A DNA stretch of 64,000 nucleotides from Lewinellaceae bacterium (GTDB taxonomy: Bacteria; Bacteroidota; Bacteroidia; Chitinophagales; Saprospiraceae), in NCBI GenBank assembly GCA_020636215.1, contig JACJYG010000011.1:186001-250000 (forward strand). Reading direction: 5' to 3'. This document shows, in pieces, positions 62,093-64,000 of the stretch; position 1 is the stretch's first letter, and each line of letters begins with the position of its first letter. The translations under genes were made by a program, and so were the position numbers. The notes below the pieces were generated by a model. That model was given only the letters and a program-made list of their open reading frames with translations, was not told the DNA's origin and ran no database searches.

Positions 62093-63127
62093 TCAATAGT
62101 CGCCTGTATCAATGAATTTACCTTTCACATATGTCCATTCGTAGTAGAAACCTCTTACCCCTCTATCAAATCTGATTGATTTGTCCTTAATAACTCCTTC
62201 ACAGGGACTTAATAATCCAGCCGAAAAACAGCCAATCAATTCCCAGTTTTCTTTTCTATTTATGTTACTTTCGCTACTCGGTGGAAAATATTTAATAATA
62301 CTGACACTTATGCCGTTATCTGCTTCTGTATTGTCTTGAACCGCAAAAATTATTTCGTCGATACGATCACTATCAAAATCGTACTGACCGATGAAGTATT
62401 TATTTGATTGCTTTTCAGTTACTATTTCAAGGTCAGTCCTATCATAACCCAAATCGAATTTGTACGGCAATTGTACTCTTTGTCCGTTTTGATACTCTGC
62501 TTTCAAGTCTAAACTCACCTGATTGAAAAAGACTTGAATTATATTCGGTGAAATAATGGATTCTGGAAAGGATGGTTTATAAGTCGTTCCGTCCGATGCT
62601 TGTTTGTAATCAACAGTTACTCCATTATTTGCGCCTTTGATAAAAGACTTACCATAATTCTTGGGAGTTGAGGCTATTATATTTTCTTCTTTCCTTTTAC
62701 CTCCTCTTGCTTCAGTCACCATGTCGCTCTCTATAACAATATTCCATTTATCGTCAAAAACTAAATACGAAGGATAGTCTTTTGTATCTTGTTTTACTGT
62801 GACTGACTTTACGAAAATGGCTTTATATTGATTGTCTGGCAATTTTTCCACCTCAATATTTCTGGTTATCTGCTGGAAAAAGTCAGGATATCTTTTGAAT
62901 AAATTTAGTTTCTCTTCAAGACATTCATTTTTCGGTAACTTTTTTAAATAAAATTGCACTTCACTGGCATACAGTTCATCAAAACTCCCGATGCTTTTGT
63001 CATTGTGTGCTTTGTTCCATTTATTAACAAGTTCAATTATTTTACCTTCATTTGAATTGCCCTCATTTGGTTTACAACCAAAGAGTAGTGCTATTGTGCA
63101 AAGGGTTAGCATAAACTTATATTTCAT
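62093..63127 (-). CDS. Hypothetical lipoprotein, AT-rich island gene
   Basis: A 344-residue lipoprotein (lipobox LLFGC). The N-terminal 120 residues (IIELVNKWNKAHNDKSIGSFDELYASEV) resemble an NTF2/SnoaL-like fold. The rest is beta-rich with YDFDSDRIDEIIFAVQDN, similar to FG-GAP or calcium-binding loop styles. I do not recognise the family. It is AT-rich like the ApeA-like gene, oriented the same way, and separated from it by the structured element, which suggests independent acquisition as a cassette. Confidence 0.72.
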   Translation of the reverse strand: MKYKFMLTLCTIALLFGCKPNEGNSNEGKIIELVNKWNKAHNDKSIGSFDELYASEVQFYLKKLPKNECLEEKLNLFKRYPDFFQQITRNIEVEKLPDNQYKAIFVKSVTVKQDTKDYPSYLVFDDKWNIVIESDMVTEARGGKRKEENIIASTPKNYGKSFIKGANNGVTVDYKQASDGTTYKPSFPESIISPNIIQVFFNQVSLDLKAEYQNGQRVQLPYKFDLGYDRTDLEIVTEKQSNKYFIGQYDFDSDRIDEIIFAVQDNTEADNGISVSIIKYFPPSSESNINRKENWELIGCFSAGLLSPCEGVIKDKSIRFDRGVRGFYYEWTYVKGKFIDTGDY

Positions 63128-63243
63128 CTTTATTTCGTTTTATTGTACAGTTACAGAGAACGGCAGTCTGTGAAAAAAGACCACCGTCTAATTTACAAAA
63201 AAAACCCTCACCCCGCCCTCCCGGCCCACAGCGCACCGCATCG

Positions 63244-63423
63244 TCAACCGACGCCAGCCGCGCTGAGGCCCATTCTCCAGGCACTGAGCCGGAAAATATC
63301 GAAAAACAGGCCTTCCAGCCCCTCCAACAAGGTCTTTACGCCAATAATCGTAAAAGCTCTCCTAAGGTTGCAGCTCGTGAAGATCAGCGCGAACTCCCCG
63401 GACGTTTTTCGTGACCGTTGACA
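63244..63423 (-). pseudogene. IS transposase C-terminal remnant
   Basis: One minus-strand frame, open from the edge of the right direct repeat to a TGA at 63246-63244, encodes about 59 residues including KTSGEFALIFTSCNLRRAFTIIG. This resembles the C-terminal end of DDE transposases of the IS1182/IS4 type, where a YNLKR-type motif follows the last catalytic Glu. The catalytic part is missing. The fragment abuts the 31-bp repeat at 63424 exactly, so that repeat probably marks a recombination junction. Confidence 0.55.
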
Positions 63424-63454
63424 TTACCTTTTGGATTGGGTTTTGGGGGGTTGG
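63424..63454 (+). repeat. 31-bp direct repeat, right copy
   Basis: Identical to 60541-60571. It lies between the transposase remnant and the last gene of the window. The remainder of 63128-63550 holds no intact gene. Confidence 0.9.
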
Positions 63455-63470
63455 CTTAATGGGGTTGATA

Positions 63471-63484
63471 CATTGTTGTACGCT
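63471..63484 (-). other. GTTGTACGCT boundary motif flanking small gene
   Basis: CATTGTTGTACGCT at 63471-63484 is the inverted counterpart of AGCGTACAACGT at 63915-63926 (GTTGTACGCT against AGCGTACAAC, 10 bp perfect). The pair brackets the gene at 63551-63874 and shares the GTACAAC core with the element at 61982. Confidence 0.5.
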
Positions 63485-63550
63485 GGATTTTCTTTTCATT
63501 CATTGGCTTCTAATTTGTGACTAATTATTCAGAGTCATTAATTTGTCAGA

Positions 63551-63874
63551 TTAAATTACGCGAAAAAATTCTTCAAGGAAAAATAACAGATACTTCTCCA
63601 TTGATTTATTTCTTTTGTTCTTGACTGTAGCATTGAGAGACGATTGAATCAAGCGACCTTCGTTATCGTACCAATCTTCTTTGAGATTTAGTTCGTTCCA
63701 AATTTCTTCCCATCGCGTTCTAACTTCTACCGGAATTCCTTCTGCATTTGAAGCTAGTTGAGCGTTGAAAATTTTATCCTCACAATTTATTATTCGAGAC
63801 CTTGCATCACCTGTTTCAATAAATATTCTCTTAAATAGGCTTATTAATTTTTCCTTGTAATAATCTTCACCCAT
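63551..63874 (-). CDS. Small hypothetical protein, AT-rich island gene
   Basis: A 107-residue, charged, helical protein without a signal peptide or any motif I recognise (YYKEKLISLFKRIFIETGDARSRIIN at the start, KYLLFFLEEFFRVI at the end). It may be an immunity-like or hypothetical cassette protein, but there is no evidence for that. It is AT-rich, oriented like its island neighbours, and bracketed by inverted CGTACAAC motifs at 63471 and 63915. Confidence 0.6.
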   Translation of the reverse strand: MGEDYYKEKLISLFKRIFIETGDARSRIINCEDKIFNAQLASNAEGIPVEVRTRWEEIWNELNLKEDWYDNEGRLIQSSLNATVKNKRNKSMEKYLLFFLEEFFRVI

Positions 63875-64000
63875 GATTCAGTTTTCATTGTGATTATATT
63901 CTGTATTTCTTTCTAGCGTACAACGTCAGGCTATGCAGCGTACATGATCATTAAGTTTAGCTCAACACCCTGTTTCCAGGGCAAGCCTTTTCCGTAATTT

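Overview
This window looks like a piece of chromosome from a gliding-type member of the Bacteroidota, most likely the class Saprospiria (Lewinella, Phaeodactylibacter or Haliscomenobacter relatives). That placement is an inference from gene content: SprB-repeat adhesins with a gliding-motility-associated C-terminus, type IX secretion sorting tails, GldA/GldF/GldG, DUF5683 next to ParA/ParB, choice-of-anchor proteins, and many lipoproteins. Shine-Dalgarno sequences are mostly absent and a few TAnnTTTG-type promoter elements can be seen. I saw no rRNA, tRNA or CRISPR array.

Layout. 0-8 kb: the tail of an unknown protein, a lipoprotein isoaspartyl peptidase, and a giant T9SS-secreted SprB-repeat protein. 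8-19 kb: housekeeping and envelope genes (SppA, an SGNH hydrolase, a flavin reductase, an MBL-fold hydrolase, ParA, ParB, DUF5683, heme exporters CcmC and CcmB, a peptidoglycan amidase). 18.5-27.6 kb: a GH3-like/serine beta-lactamase fusion, a membrane zincin, a diverged SF1 helicase, a PAS-AraC regulator and a MORN lipoprotein. 27.8-32.2 kb: gldA-gldF-gldG-DUF4340. 32.2-42 kb: an orphan McrC nuclease coupled to an ankyrin lipoprotein, ArsC, a hotdog thioesterase, a secreted choice-of-anchor B protein, a divergent uridine kinase/NupC nucleoside-salvage pair, a DinB-like protein and a Nudix hydrolase. 42-51 kb: a small glycan-degradation cluster (GH92, GH43, two esterases, a lipoprotein, a sulfatase) without SusC/SusD. 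51-60.3 kb: a methyltransferase, a PAF-AH-like hydrolase, an amidohydrolase fused to an Omp85-type barrel, a decayed OmpA gene, an SRPBCC protein, and a subclass B1 metallo-beta-lactamase fused to a class C-like serine beta-lactamase domain. 60.5-64 kb: a visibly AT-rich accessory segment with an ApeA-like HEPN anti-phage protein, an unknown lipoprotein, a transposase remnant and a small unknown gene. It is bracketed by a 31-bp direct repeat and punctuated by hairpins that share a CGTACAAC motif.

Most notable items: (1) the B1 metallo-beta-lactamase/serine beta-lactamase fusion with both active sites intact by motif; (2) the amidohydrolase-Omp85 fusion, which resembles a type Vd-like architecture; (3) a five-copy family of palindromic repeats whose arms covary between copies and which lie upstream of genes for exported proteins; (4) five unrelated 8-9 bp tandem arrays, each placed just after a stop codon; (5) the ApeA island and its cassette-like hairpins; (6) the ankyrin-lipoprotein/McrC coupling.
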